From contig MU008230.1 in the NCBI GenBank assembly GCA_010909165.1, positions 42,849-106,848 of the forward strand: a stretch of 64,000 nt of DNA, in the 5' to 3' direction. Positions within the stretch are counted from its first letter, which is position 1. Every line of letters starts with the position of its first letter. The notes beneath the pieces are model-generated. The model did not search any database, was not told the origin of the DNA, and saw only the letters and a program-made list of their open reading frames with translations. Positions 1 to 11,999 of the stretch are shown piece by piece. Source of the DNA: Anthoceros angustus (Eukaryota > Streptophyta > Anthocerotopsida > Anthocerotales > Anthocerotaceae). Position numbers and translations under genes: made by a program.

Positions 1-539
1 CCTGCTCCTCTGCTTCACCACCGCTTCCACCAACCCTACTAGACGAGCTCTCAGACCTTTGATCCCGCTTACGAGGCGGCGGCACGACGTACTCACCCTC
101 ATCTTCCGACCGGCTCAAAATGTCCACTACCTTAACCTGCTGCCCAATGGGGCTATCCCACTCGTACTCGTCGTCGTCTGCATAATTCCCTGGTAGCTGC
201 CGGAAACGCGCGTTACCCCATTCCCATTCGCTGGCCCTGCGGACGCCCCTACAGCAGCAGCAAGAACCCCGACATCCGGAGCTGCCTTCTTGCAACACTC
301 TCCCGTGGCTGCTGGCTCTTCCGCATGATCCTCAGTCAACTCTCCCGCTCCTTCTGCTCCTTCTCCTCCTTCTCCTCTTCCGACTGCTTTTTCTGCGGGT
401 CTTCCTGCACCTCGATCGGCTCAAGCTTAATAGCCAGCGGAGCAACCTTCCGGTACCGCACCACAGCCCAGATTGAAACAGAAACCGCCACGATCGAGGC
501 GCATTTCAGCACGGTCAGGGTGGCGGACCGCATCGTCAT
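1..539 (-). CDS. Partial single-span membrane protein with charged tail, unrecognised
   Basis: The start codon at 539 opens a frame with a hydrophobic segment at about residues 8-27, followed by basic residues (VVRYRK). A Glu/Lys/Gln-rich stretch that could form a coiled coil comes next. The reading continues leftwards only by changing frame near 340 and near 235. After the second change an acidic/basic segment (ADDDEYEW, later PPPRKRDQ and a Ser-rich run) runs open to the window edge. Neither frame change has room for an intron (about 30 bp at the second), so they are probably single-base errors. The layout suggests a type II or tail-anchored membrane protein with a disordered acidic cytoplasmic part. 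I do not recognise the family. The C terminus lies outside the window. Confidence 0.5.
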
Positions 540-1020
540 GCTCTCAGCAGCAATGGCGGGCCTTCCATGCAGCTAGTCTGTGAAGCACCGCCTGCACAGT
601 GTGAACACTACTGAGCCAGAAAAGAGCCAGTGGATCAAACCAGATCCTCAAGAACGCGCAAGCATTCAGCGTTCCGGCTGATGAGAACTGGAAATCCTTA
701 CCAGAAACAGAATGAGGAAAATCGCTTCATTGAGAGAGATTCAGACACTCAAGTCTCAGCGTATATGTAGAGTCTCGCGGCTGGGAATCAGCACCGATCC
801 CTTTGCGCGGGGAAGATCATACACACAGCTTACATCGGAACTTAGGGTAACTCGAGTGGAGAGTGTGCGGAGCCGGTGGACATGGATTCATGACCGTCCA
901 CGATCGGTTTCCACATCCATGTACACATTAATGTGATTAGACTTAGGATGGGTGAACTTAACTACAGCCGAACTCGAGGTTGGTTGAGCTCGGTTCTCGG
1001 CCCTTGGGCCGCAACCAGGC
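540..1020. other. Intergenic, no feature seen
   Basis: This stretch lies between the start of the left-edge gene and the stop of the oxygenase gene, both on the minus strand. It should hold the promoter of the left gene and the 3' UTR of the oxygenase. I see no conserved motif or credible open frame. Confidence 0.5.
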
Positions 1021-2452
1021 TCACCATGACGAGAATCCGGCGCTGGATTGATGGAGAGCTTCGCTGCCAGGACGGTGGAGGAAGGCGAGAGACAGGCGTG
1101 CTTGCTTGAGTTGGACACCACACGATGTTTCGGACTCGCTATGCGGCCATCAGCCTGGGAGCAACAACATTGCAAATTACACTGTGTTGGAAGCTGGAAC
1201 AAGGATTTTGGAACAAGGTGAAAGAAATGGAAGACTGGATCCGAGGATGATGTGATGGTTGAAGGTTTTGGAGGGATGGAAAACAGTGGAGAATTCTTGC
1301 ACCTGAAGGATGTCTCCGCGGCAATCAGAAAGGCGTCGGGAGGTTTGATTCCCTGCCATTTGCCGTTCTTGAGGATTTGGAGCCCACCGATGAGGTCCTG
1401 ATACACCAGGAGAGAAGCACGCGGTCAGTGTGAGGCCTGTTTGAAATGGTCTGCTCCGGCTGTGGAGATTTGCGGTAGTAGCTCCAGCGGAGGAGAGACG
1501 CGCCGCCGACAGGGATGATCTCCTCATTGTCCTGTGTGAAGGTGGAGGAAGGGATGTTTAGGCTCTCGGAGATGAGCTCCAGGAGCGCGGCTGCCTTGGC
1601 CTCGGACGCGAGGATGTAGCGCTTCATGAGAATGGCCATCCAGGATGCGTCCTCTGGCCCTCTGCCGATGAGCGGAGCAATGGCGTCTACCATAGCCGGC
1701 GTGGACTGCACCGTGAAGCTTTCTTGCCAGATCCGGGCTGCATCGTTCTGTCTGTCCACTTGCTGCATGTATCCCAGGGGCGGGCCTGGTGGAATGTGCT
1801 TTCTTCTCCTGCGCAGAATAACTGAAGGTTAGAGATCAAGACTGGACTCTAGAGCAATGCAGCGAGATTGTTCTGTGCAGGCACCTCGATCGGCTTGTCG
1901 AAGAAGGCACGGTTTTTCCAAGTTGTAAACCAGATCGAGTGCAAATTTGTGGTTGACGACCTGGAAGAATCCATACTCCTCCAGCGCGAAGCGGATGGTG
2001 TTCAACAATCTTTTCTTCTTCGCCTGGAGCTCGGCGCTGTTGCGTCGCATCTCCATCGCAGTCTCTCCATTTGGTGGAAGGCGTTCGAGCTGATGCTGGA
2101 GGTTAGTCAGCTGGTACATGACGTCCAGATCGACGACGGGCATCTCCATCGGGAAGGCATGGTGCTGGTGCTGGAGCTCGGACTCTGCAGGAATGGCCGC
2201 TGCCACCTCCTTGCTGGAAAAGCGAGTGCAACAGCGAGGCAGGGACCTGTAGCCAGGCCCTTGTTGTGCCAGCTCCCCCTTGAGCTTGTCCATGCGGCCG
2301 GGATTATTCGACAACATGGAAGATAGCGGTAGGACTCTGCGGGGAGCGGCCGTAGTAGGCATAGCTGGCGTGAGGAAGCGGACCTTGTCCGCAACGGCTG
2401 CGGTGGCGGCCATGGCTGGTCGCACAAGAGAGACTGACTCTACTAGGAGCAT
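1021..2452 (-). CDS. 2-oxoglutarate-Fe(II) dioxygenase, frame-broken
   Basis: Plant 2OG-Fe(II) oxygenases hydroxylate or desaturate small molecules such as hormones and flavonoids, using 2-oxoglutarate, O2 and Fe(II). Exon 1 (about 1885-2452) carries the N-terminal DIOX_N signature: PVVDLD, then EEYGFFQVVNH. Exon 2 (1303-1808) carries LRWSYYRKSPQPE and the iron-binding PHTD (His-x-Asp), then GGLQILKNGKW. Exon 3 (1021-1154) has DGRIASPKHRVV, with the distal iron-binding His and the 2OG-binding region, and stops at 1021-1023. The intron at 1155-1302 has consensus CAG/GTGCAAG and CTCCCAG borders. The intron near 1809-1884 is short. The frame breaks near 1415, 1318 and 1095, each repaired by one base in a homopolymer, and near 1910 by one extra A in a run of five. 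Met 2452 or Met 2413 could be the start. The substrate cannot be assigned. Confidence 0.85.
1155..1302 (-). other. Intron of the oxygenase gene
   Basis: The donor CAG/GTGCAAG (minus strand, at 1302) and the acceptor CTCCCAG (at 1155) join GDILQ directly to ADGRIASPKHRVV, which restores the family order. The length is 148 bp. Confidence 0.75.
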
Positions 2453-3703
2453 GCAGTTTATGAGCAGGCAATAGAGTTATGACCAATAGAGTTATGGCTG
2501 AGCTGCGAGTCTTTAAAGGAATCCATGGATTCCGTGGCTTCAAGAGCGTTTGCCAGTCTCCACTGACCGCTTCTGCCGTTGGATGCTCCTTCAAGTGTTT
2601 GATGCCTTTCAAATGCTTCAAGAGCGGTTGCCAATCTGCACTGAGCGCGGCTGCCATTGGACGCTCCCTCCGTTGTTTGATGCCTTTTGCTTCTCCTTTC
2701 GCGACAAACGTGATTGAATTGTTTGCTGCCTTTCTGCTGCTCACCGTCTTCCAGGCTCCAGCCTCGCGTGTCGCCTGCAGAAGTTAGTATTTTATTACTA
2801 TTGTATTATCGTCCACACTGTATGTATGTAGTTGTTTGTGTCGGTAATACAGCGTGGAGCTGTGAATGCAGCATTACGCTTCGGCCTGTCCTTCACTCCA
2901 GCTTACGCCCGTCCATTACTCTGCAGCTTACGCGCACGCGCCACTTTACGCTGCCCCTTACGCTGCAGTTCAGCTTTAAATGCCGCGGGCTGCTCAGGTG
3001 CATTTCGCCCCTTCACGTTTGCTTTCTCGCTTTCTGCATTGCGATTGTGACGCCCTGGGAGTTCGAGCATATCGCCGGTCTGTCTCCGGCTTCATCTGGT
3101 TGGATCAGTGGGAGTGGTGGAGACTGGATTGCCATGTTCATGGCTGGATGATTTCGTGAGGTAGGCACCGGTAAATTTTGCTCCAGTTCAGTTGCGTCCA
3201 CCACTTTGTGCCAACTGCATTTCTCTCCGTGGGCCTCCACATTGCGTAGCAGCACTTTACAGTTTGCAACTTTGCTGCGCTTTTGAGACAACCAGCGGTG
3301 TGGATGCAGGGTGCTGTCGTGATGCCGTAAGCATTTTCATCGGTTCTCAGCTTGTGGCGGAGGATACCAGTGTCGGAATTGTGCTTGGAACATTTGCAGT
3401 CAGCGGATTCTCTAGTTATCTTTGACTATCTGTGCTTCTCTGCCTGCAGGGGCTTAAGGAAGGGAGCAGTACTGTCTGATACATATTGTGAAGCTTGCGC
3501 ACTTTCTTGTTCTGCAATTAGCTTAGAAGAAGGTACGGGCCTTTGTTATCCAGGGCTGTAACAAGCAATTAGTCTCCAGGACTCTGTTGTTATTCTTCTC
3601 AGCTGTGAAAGAGCAATGACGGCGCCACTGGCTTTGGTCTTCGCTGATGAGATACTCGTGGGTTGTTCTTCTCTGTGTCTAGAGTAAGTTCTTTGAGCAA
3701 TTG
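2453..3703. promoter_or_regulatory. Divergent intergenic region between oxygenase and GTPase-vWA gene
   Basis: The region separates a minus-strand start (2452) from a plus-strand start (3704), so it should contain both promoters and 5' leaders. It holds a 78-bp tandem duplication (2539-2694). At about 2870-2970 there is a cluster of TTACGC hexamers, at least five in some 100 bp. No open frame here looks coding. A pyrimidine-rich stretch ending in CTAG just before 3681 could be the acceptor of a leader intron. Confidence 0.4.
2539..2694. repeat. 78-bp imperfect tandem duplication
   Basis: Two adjacent units (2539-2616 and 2617-2694) both begin TTCAAGAGCG and share GTTTGATGCCTTT near the end. 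They differ by scattered substitutions and no indels. They lie about 90 bp upstream of the oxygenase start. Confidence 0.85.
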
Positions 3704-6700
3704 ATGGGAGGGGGTTCGACTGGCTGGCAGCAGCCAGAACAAGGCTTGCCCGTTTACGACCAGCCAGGCATGGCTGTCATCGACGAACCACCTCGATTTC
3801 TTTACCCCTCTCGGGGGTGACGTTTGCCGAATGAGGACTTCGTTGAAGCCTTCGATGATACTATGATTGGGGTGAGGAGCTCGCTGTAAGTTCTGGAACG
3901 GCGGATGTCGTCATGATCCAGCTTGGGGATGCCGCTCGGCGCATCCTGGAAGAAGAAAGGGCCGTGGATGTTCTCGGCAGCCCTGAGAAGCTACTTACTC
4001 ATCTGACCAAGGGAGGCAGCTACACAGGAGGTAGCACAGTTGTCCACAAGCTCATGCATGTCACCTCTGACAAGCTTGACTTAAGCTTTGTGGAGAAGGT
4101 GATCATACCTGCTCATGAGATCCGGAATCTCTGCAATGCTATATCACCATCCGCCGCTTCACTTCGTGATGGCAGGAGCCAGTTGGACTTTGAGCTCCTA
4201 AACAAGACCGCTATGCATGTGGTTGGTCTGTATGGGAGCAAACGAGTGCTCATTGACATCTTCAGTAGGCTGGGCTTCTCTTGCGTTGTTACTCTGTTGA
4301 AGGCAGAACAGCTGGAAGCTGGTATCTATAGCTTCAAAACGAAAAGATTTTTACGTATTTTACTGGCATCTTGGGCAGGAATGGACGAGGCTTCGAGAAA
4401 GAATGTTTCTTGTAATTTCATTCCTATGTTATGGACCTAACTGGAACAATTTATCTTTGTCTGGATGGCAAGGATATGGAGGCCTCCTTAGAGACTGGGC
4501 CATTCAGGCGCTGCTACAAGAAAGCAACGAACTCAGAGGCTCCAAATTTCTGTGATAAAGAAGTCGGAGAACGACTTGAATATGAGTAAAGGGTTTCACA
4601 TAAATCCTTCCAACGTACTCGGTGACGGATGGTTGCCGGGGGCACAGACTGTAGGCAGAATTGATTTGAGGCCCAGGCTTTCTAGTTCTCTTCACCGTTG
4701 TGCCGTTGTCACAGCAACACGTTGCCTTCCTCGTGCCGTCCACCACGAGCAGTCTAAAAGACTGGGAGTGAAGGAACTCCCAGAGCTAGTCCGGGGATGG
4801 TCAAGCAAGTATAATGTTGATGTGATGCAGTTATCCGATGCACACTTGATTCACTTAGTGGAATATGGTGATCTGGAAGGAAGTAATGGCTATAGGTCAT
4901 TGATAGAAGATGTCAACCTCAAAAGAGAAGCTCACCGACAGAAGTTCTGGAAGATGGAAGAGTTGTTAACAACAGAGGAAGGCAAAGTTCTAAGCATTTT
5001 CGAAAGAGCTCAGCAGGCCTATCTCGAACTGTCTCATCCTTGGGAGGAGTCGTTTCTTAGAAACACTGCTTCATCCTCCCCAGTCGACCAAGGGCAGAAG
5101 TGTACCCCAGGTACTGCAGAACAAGGTGAGTCGCAAAGCACCTCCAGCAAAGCGTCTCCAGACAGCCAGCTGCTCGACGCACACATTGCGTTGTCCGAAC
5201 TGTGGACCAGAGAAAGTGGCACCCCAGGTTCGGCTCCTGCATCGTTGATCCTTGTTGGTTCTAAAATCGGTATACATCTACAAAACCGCAACGTTATGAC
5301 AATCGGAGGCGTGATGGAGTTTGAGATTGAAGTCCCAACTCAAAACACGGCCCTATACTGTATGGGGAGGAGTTTGCACTCAAAGGCTCCAGTGCATCCA
5401 TTTCAGGAGTGTTTATTGCGTATTCTGTGGATGGCGTTTGCCCGACCGGGCCGGTGCTGTCATCCCAATATGTCAGAATCAAAGTCAAGGGTAACACTCC
5501 AGTCTCTGCATTTTTGAGGAAATGCAAAAGACACAGAGGTTGGAGCTCGTCTTGCGAACGGCCTCCAAAAGGAATGCATGACTGGATGGCGTCATATGGG
5601 ACACCGGTATTTCCCAGCCTGGACAAGAGAGGTGGACCTGGCCTTCGTGATCGGCAATCCGGTTTCTTTGGTCCGCAAGTTTCTCGGGAGACTCACTCAA
5701 ATGTCCTCCGCCTCTCCAAGTCCAATGACGCCTTGCTTCATTTCCAGAAGAACTTTTCCGAAGAGAATCTGCACGCGCTGCTTTCGAAAGCAAAACAAGC
5801 CCAACTGGACTATTCTTCTGAACGCAGGCAGGATTATCTCGCAACCTTGACTCATCTCGAAGAGCAGAGCTGATTGCAGTTTGCAGAAAGGTGTATGAAG
5901 AAGCCTGCTCGCAGTTCTCGAAGAGAATAACTTGCATGGTAAAGAAGTTCTTTACTCCCATGATAAAGCAGAGGATGGAACTGGAGAGGATTGTTGGATC
6001 TGCTTCACTGGAGACGAATTTTGAGACAGCACGCACTGAGTTTCTCAAGGACTTGCGTAGCCGCCTCTCAAGTGGAAAGCTTCCAGATATGCGCACCCTG
6101 GCAGTCACAAGTTGCACCTTGCATAGCAAACGGTGGTACCAGGCTCGTACGCATTCGGGGAACGAGGAAATTGAATTGCATTTCGTCACCGAGGAAGTGG
6201 AAAGTGAGCGAGTTTCATGGAGGATGGCTGAGCTGACCCCAATGAAGAAAGACCTGGATGCTTTGTTGCAGAAGGAAACGCATCTTGTCGTTCCTGGGTG
6301 CTCGACGAATTACAAGCTAATTGACGTGGATCCCAAGTTTGAGAGACTATCCTTGGTATTTCCTATGAAGTCGGGCGAAGTATTTGTGTTTGTGGAAGAC
6401 GACAGCCAATCCTCGATCCGACTCTACCTGCTTCCCAAGCTGGGTCCAGAGATGCCTCAAACCCGATCAAGACGTTCGGGAGAGGCCGGACATTGTGGCA
6501 GTGGATGAAGCAGCGAGGCTTGTAGCTTTCATGACAAGACTCTGTGCAAAATCAGCATCTTCCGATTTGATGAGAGCTTTCGGCATTTTGAATGGGTGGT
6601 GTTGAAATCCTGCTTTCAGATTATGCCGGCAGCAGGACGTTAAGGTCCATGATGTTCATACCTGGGAAGCGAGAGATTCTTCTGGTTGACAGCGACCTTA

Positions 6701-9700
6701 AAGTGCGCGCATGTGAGATAAGCCAGCCAGCGATGATGAGGCCGAGACACATTTTGCTGCCAGGTCCCGACCACAAGATGTGTATTAGCCCGGATGGGTC
6801 GTGCCTCCTTGTGTTCTATAGCTCGGAAGCTAGTCCTTCCAGTGCTGGGAAGGAGGACGTGCTGGATGATTGCGAGATTGAATGTGAAAGTGACAGTCAG
6901 GAAGCTAGGGAGTGCAATGACGACAAGGTGCTGAAGCTTGACGTCTATCTCCTTGATGGGACGATGTCTCTTTTGAAGACGTTGAAGGTGAGCGACATCT
7001 CCGGTGATGTTCGAAGTATTGATGTGAGTACAGTCGCATTTGGGTCGCAGAGTCATCTGGTCCTTATCGACACATTACGACCGGACAGAGGGATCTGTTC
7101 ACAGCGCCTGGACGTGACGTCGGCCTCTGAGGTCTGCCAGCTCCAGGCGCTGAGCAAAACTGGTAACAAAGACGACGTTGGAAGTAAGACCGAGGCAGAA
7201 GAATGTAAGCTGTCCATCTTTGGAGTATGTGCACCATGCCTTTGACAAGTACGCTGTCAGTCCTCCATTGATCTCTGGAGAAAGGGAACTTTGTGTACAT
7301 GTTGTCTTGGAGGGCGAGCCGCAACCGAAGGCGGTCCAGTTCAAAGAAATGAGCACTCGCTACCTTGAGTCCTGTATCGAGAAGCTTAAACGCGACAAGG
7401 GGAAGAGCTTCTCCAATTTGAGTGTATCATTCGCATCAGACTTTGTAGGCAAGTACATTTTCAAGCAGACCCTTCTTGGGACCAGGGAGCCGAGGAACTG
7501 TGTCTCTATGGGAGATTGGGTGCGCCTTCTGGTGTCCCTGGTTCCTGTCCAGATAGCTCGAGCAGAGAATAATGGGTTGAAGCCTCTTATCGACGGCCTG
7601 CAAATCTCATCGAACCTGAATTATGCTGACGCAGTGGGACTCGCAGAAGCATTACGGTTTGGTTTCTACGATTCAGTGCTAACACAGTGGAAGGGCCCTA
7701 TCAAGGTCATATCCTCCATGGGTAAGCAGAGCAGCGGGAAGTCGTATCTCCTGAACCACCTTAGTGGGTCCTTGCTGGATGTTGCTGGAGGAAGATGCAC
7801 TGACGGGGTTTGGATGACCATGCGTGCTTCCAAGAGCTGCCTGTATGTGTTACTGGATTTTGAGGGCTTGGGGAGCTTTGAAAGGAGCGAGCAAGAGGAC
7901 ATGTTGCTCTCCATTCTGAATGCGGCAATGAGTAACATAACGATTTTCAACAAGAAGGTAACACATTCTGTAGGTCAGAACCCATGAATTCATAGGACTT
8001 GCCTTGTGGTTGCAAGACGGAGAACTGACACTGCTTAACGTCATGATCGCAGGACTTTCATTTGGACAAGGAAACCGAGTCCGTCTTTGAGCGTTTCCAA
8101 AATGGTGTAAGCATTATTAAGGAAGACAGTCGGCTTTTCAAGGGCCTGTTCTACATGGCCATCAAGGATGTGGACACAGCTGATATCGAGGACCTGAAAG
8201 CAGAGTTCTATACAAAGATTCAGCAGATATGCAGCAAGTCCCAGGACAATTTCCTGACGAAGATGTATGGTGGCGTGGTGGAGGTTGCAGCTATGCTCCA
8301 TTCCAACGCACTGAGTACCATGACAGTGTGGCTGATATTGCTGCAGCAGTGGAAGATATAAAGCCTATCCATCACAGCGGGAAAAGTTTCATGGTGGACT
8401 TGAAACTTGTCATTGCTCAAATCAGTGCCAGGGACTGGTCTCCCTGACACCAAGCGAATAGCTTTAAGACTGGAGCTTCTGAGGAAGCACTCATGACAGC
8501 CGTTAACCTTGGTAGGCTAGCAAGTGACTCTGATAATGTGCTGGTGAATTTCGAGACTCAGGAGCCAGTTGCTGAGTCGGCTTTACTGGTTGAGGGTCGA
8601 ACCTTCAGCCTTGGTGACACAGGCTTGGAGCTTTCGCCTCGACAGGAAAGCCAGGTGATGGGCGATGTTCTTGAGAACTTGAGGCAACATTTCCAGAATG
8701 GGTACCGGCGGACAGGTGCGGATGACGAGGTTTGGCATTCAACTTATGAGAAGTTCTCTCATGGCACTGGCGGATAGAAGGAAGCAGAGAGTTCTAGACT
8801 GGCTCCGTTGGAACACGTCTGAGTTCCAGGATGATGGAGACGTTCAGAAACTTCTCCTGGAAACGGTTGTTGTCCTGGCAGAACTGAAGCAAAGGCTCTC
8901 GGTGTGCAGCAGTAAGTGCAAGATATGTTTCCTGCGATGTGTTCGGGAGAAATCTCACCCAGCTGGAACGTCGTTCCATTCGTGTTTGGGAGGCCACCGC
9001 TGTCAAGAGAGTTGCTCTTTCTGCCTTATAGAATGCCCGGAGCAAAAGGGTTCGCAAACTTTGCTCGGATCTCAGTGGACACGAAGGTCCACATGCCTGT
9101 AAGCAGAAGAGTCATACATGTGGACAGGATTGCAACTTGCTGCACAGGTCTTCGAATTGCAACGCATCATGCGCATTGAAGCCTGGGCATGCTGGAGACC
9201 ATATGTGCAACACCAAACAGCACATCTGTGACCAGGGTGCTCGCTTCAACAACTCATGTGTGATTCCTTTGGATTCAGGGACCATGACCGTCACATATGT
9301 CAGGAGCGAATGTGTCCAATGGATTGCAAATGGAGGGCTGTAACAGGAAGTGGGTCGGAAGACCATTTTCACTCCCTTCGTTCCAATACACACTTATGCG
9401 GAAACGAACACACATGCCCTGGGAAATGCGAGTCCCTTGGGATCTGCCAGATTACGACAGAGGTTGTGAAGGTGTCCAAGACCTTCAGAGGTAAGAGATC
9501 AATTTTTGAGTACGAGCATGTTTCAGAGCAGAATGGGATCAGGAAAGCGTGTTGCATCGCCATTCCCCCCGGACAGGAAACTCACTCGGGCGATCATTGT
9601 CATACCTCAAATCCGAATGCAGTTCATTTCTGTGAGACAAAGTGCCCAGCATGTGGTTACTTCTGCAATTTACCTATTGGTCACGGGTGTCACGACACCA

Positions 9701-10838
9701 CGCATGGAAACATGCGGGATGTCCATTTCGCAGCAGAGTCCGAGCAGATTGACATTGATGACAGAAAATATGAATGGGGGAATCTGGAGTTGCAGAAATG
9801 TGCAATATGCATTGTAAAGCTCAGGGAAGAGGGCACATTCACCTGATCCCATGTCTTGTCTCATGTAAAATCCGAAGGGACCGTGTGCTGAAGGATTATA
9901 TGATGGAGCAAGACATCAGACCCAGGAGTATGGTCCAGACAAGGCTGTTGCAAAAGATGAGATGCAGCATGGAGCTTACTGGAAGCGAATGAGGTTCAAG
10001 GACCCGTGCAACGATGAAGATCAGAAGCAGTTCGAGCTCTGCAATCACTTCTGCAGTTCGGATGATCATGTTCCAGCTGCCACTGTGAAGAATGCCACTC
10101 AATCTCGGTCCTTCTGTACAGAGAAATTGTGGCACACTCCAGTTTCAAGGACTGGATCTTCTTCAACCGCAGGCTATGTGACAGAAGACGGCATTCCTTC
10201 GCTTGCGACCATCTGAAGAACACTGCGAACCATGTAGTGTTCGTCATAGACAGATCAGGCTCAATGGGTTCTTCTGACATCACGCCAACCTTGGCGAAGC
10301 TCGCCCAGAGGCTCAACAACCGTCTGGGATGCGTGTATGAAGCCATTGTTCGTTTCATTGTGACTCGCAAGCAAGCAGGACAGCCAGACGTGGTGTCAGT
10401 CATCCTCTTTGACACATCTGGCTCCATTGTGGTGGAACGGCAACCGATATCCGAGCACCTCGTGGACTTGCTGCTGCTTTACAGAGTAGGAGGAGGGACC
10501 ACTTACTCAAGCGGACTCACCTTAGCTGAGCAGGTTTTGCAACGGGGCTTGTATGATTCCTCCATGCAAGCCAAGCATCCTGCTGTTGTGTTTCTGAGTG
10601 ATGGTGGAAACAACGGAGGCAGCAACCTCTATCCATCATCACAAAGATGAAGGATATGGACCACAGACTTGTATTCCACACAATTCTCGGAAGAGATCAT
10701 GTGGACCAGGACATCCTTCGGAGAATGGCCAAAGCAGGGGACGGAACCTTTCAGGTCAGTATCGACGAAGTGCAGCTGGCCAGGAGCTTTGAAGGGCTGG
10801 CCAGAAGCTTGCGTACCAAGGTGGCATCTCTGATGTAG
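3704..10838 (+). CDS. Giant GBP-like GTPase / Cys-His zinc repeat / vWA fusion protein, frame-broken
   Basis: The start at 3704 opens MGGGSTGWQQPEQG and the stop is TAG at 10836-10838, giving about 2,350 codons. Order of parts: an N-terminal region of about 900 residues; a beta-propeller-like stretch (about 6490-6830); a G domain with P-loop GKQSSGKS (7721-7744), TDGVW, and G3 motif DFEGLG (from 7856), resembling the guanylate-binding/dynamin superfamily; a helical region; Cys/His-rich repeats (about 8900-9840) with GHEGPHAC-type and CPxxC motifs; then a von Willebrand A domain with a complete MIDAS site (DRSGSMGSSD from 10249, GGTTY, LSDGG). Such proteins would bind GTP and assemble on membranes or partners, with vWA for metal-dependent binding. 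A 95-bp intron at 7958-8052 is clear. The frame changes at about 3816, 4415, 4540, 5360, 5860, 6460, 6590, 7200, 8297, 8437, 8475, 8765, 9050, 9340, 9770, 9900, 10120 and 10630. Protein signal continues across each break, so recent decay or assembly indels are both possible. Confidence 0.75.
7958..8052 (+). other. Intron in the G domain
   Basis: AAG/GTAACA at 7957/7958 and ATCGCAG/GAC at 8052/8053 join ITIFNKK to DFHLDKETESVF in frame. This matches the expected run through the G domain of GBP-like GTPases. The length is 95 bp. Confidence 0.85.
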
Positions 10839-11712
10839 TGACAACGTGAAGAGAACCGAGGAAGTGGTCCCAACCTCGTCATCAAATTTTGGTTGAAACT
10901 GGAGTTGAGCTTAGTTAGCGTAGTTTAGTTTGGGCGTGCAGATGTTGTTTTTGACTTATGATAATTGACTTAATACCAGTAACTCCGGATACTTTGTTGC
11001 GGTTCTTGCTTCGCTGTTGGTAAGCGTTGGTAGGCTTCGATTGAGTTGCATTGAAACACAGCACAGATTGCCTTCCCACAGCCCAGAGTGAAACGGAACA
11101 ACAGACAACAGTTCTGGACAGACAGATAGAGATAAGAACAACAGGCTACAGTTCTGGCTGATGATAACAACCGACAACAGTACCTGATGAGAACAATGGT
11201 GAAGTGATGCCAAACCCTGAAAACCTTGGTCAAGCTTTCCTGTTAGATGGCTCAACCTCGCCCTTACCAGCAGGCTGCTAACATGGCGGGTAGCAGGACG
11301 AGGGAGGAGGTGACGCTGCCGCTGATGCTGACGCGACGCATGCGTGCGCGATGGGTACGTGGTTGATGCTGAGAAGTCCGTGGAGGCGCTAGTGCTACCA
11401 CTGCACTTGTGCGTTTTCAGTCCTCTAACCAGGATTTTCAGTCCTCTAACCAGGATTTTCAGAGAGTTTCCTGTCCTCAATCTGACCCCGGGTGAGGCAT
11501 GGGATTATTATCCAAGCTGGGACGTGCGGCTCCCCGCTGCCACGGACGGCGGCTTCAAGGTTTTTGTCATTTCCCACTTTCATGGCAGGTCGGCCGTGGC
11601 CTCTGTTTATTGCTCGGAGGTGATTGGCCTTCGATATTTGGAAGATAAAGAGAGGGCATGGAGCACGACCTGCGGGATTCGGATATATATCGTACATACA
11701 GGCCTCATCCAC
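10839..11712. other. Intergenic, with MULE target site at its right end
   Basis: This holds the 3' flank of the GTPase-vWA gene. There are loosely repeated ACAACAG words at about 11095-11190 and a 21-bp tandem repeat at 11414-11462. The open frames here have no family signal. The last ten bases (11703-11712, CCTCATCCAC) are the left target-site duplication of the MULE. Confidence 0.5.
11414..11462. repeat. 21-bp tandem repeat, 2.3 copies
   Basis: Two exact copies (11414-11434 and 11435-11455) are followed by seven bases of a third. The unit begins TTTTCAGTCC. Confidence 0.9.
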
Positions 11713-11990
11713 GCCTGCGTCTCAATCTCCGAAGCAATCAATGCTTCGCGCGTGTGAAGGCTGGCGTGGCATGCCATGCCTCGCCCATCACGATGCTCTC
11801 TCATCGTGGTATACTTTAAACGCAACACCATGTACAGGTCCATACAGTGATGTCATCGGCCAGATTTTGCCCAAGACGGCACAACCCCAAAGATCGCACC
11901 CACCACAACGAGGTTGTGATGTAAACCAACCATGCTTGATTTTAGAACCGCAAGCGCGAGAGTATGAAGAGCCGGTGTCTCAAACTAAAG
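11713..11990 (+). repeat. Left terminal inverted repeat of the MULE
   Basis: This is the reverse complement of about 15873-16127. The outer 94 bp match perfectly. Further in, matches are separated by several 2-4 bp gaps and a short unmatched block near 11865-11900. Confidence 0.85.
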
Positions 11991-11999
11991 ATGTATGTG

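Noticed and set aside
888-1527. Two overlapping minus-strand open frames as separate small genes
   Set aside because: They are pieces of oxygenase exons in shifted frames. Intron 1155-1302 and single-base breaks explain them.
10956-11480. 174-codon minus-strand frame downstream of the GTPase-vWA gene
   Set aside because: It includes the 21-bp tandem repeat, has no family similarity and no splice or start context.
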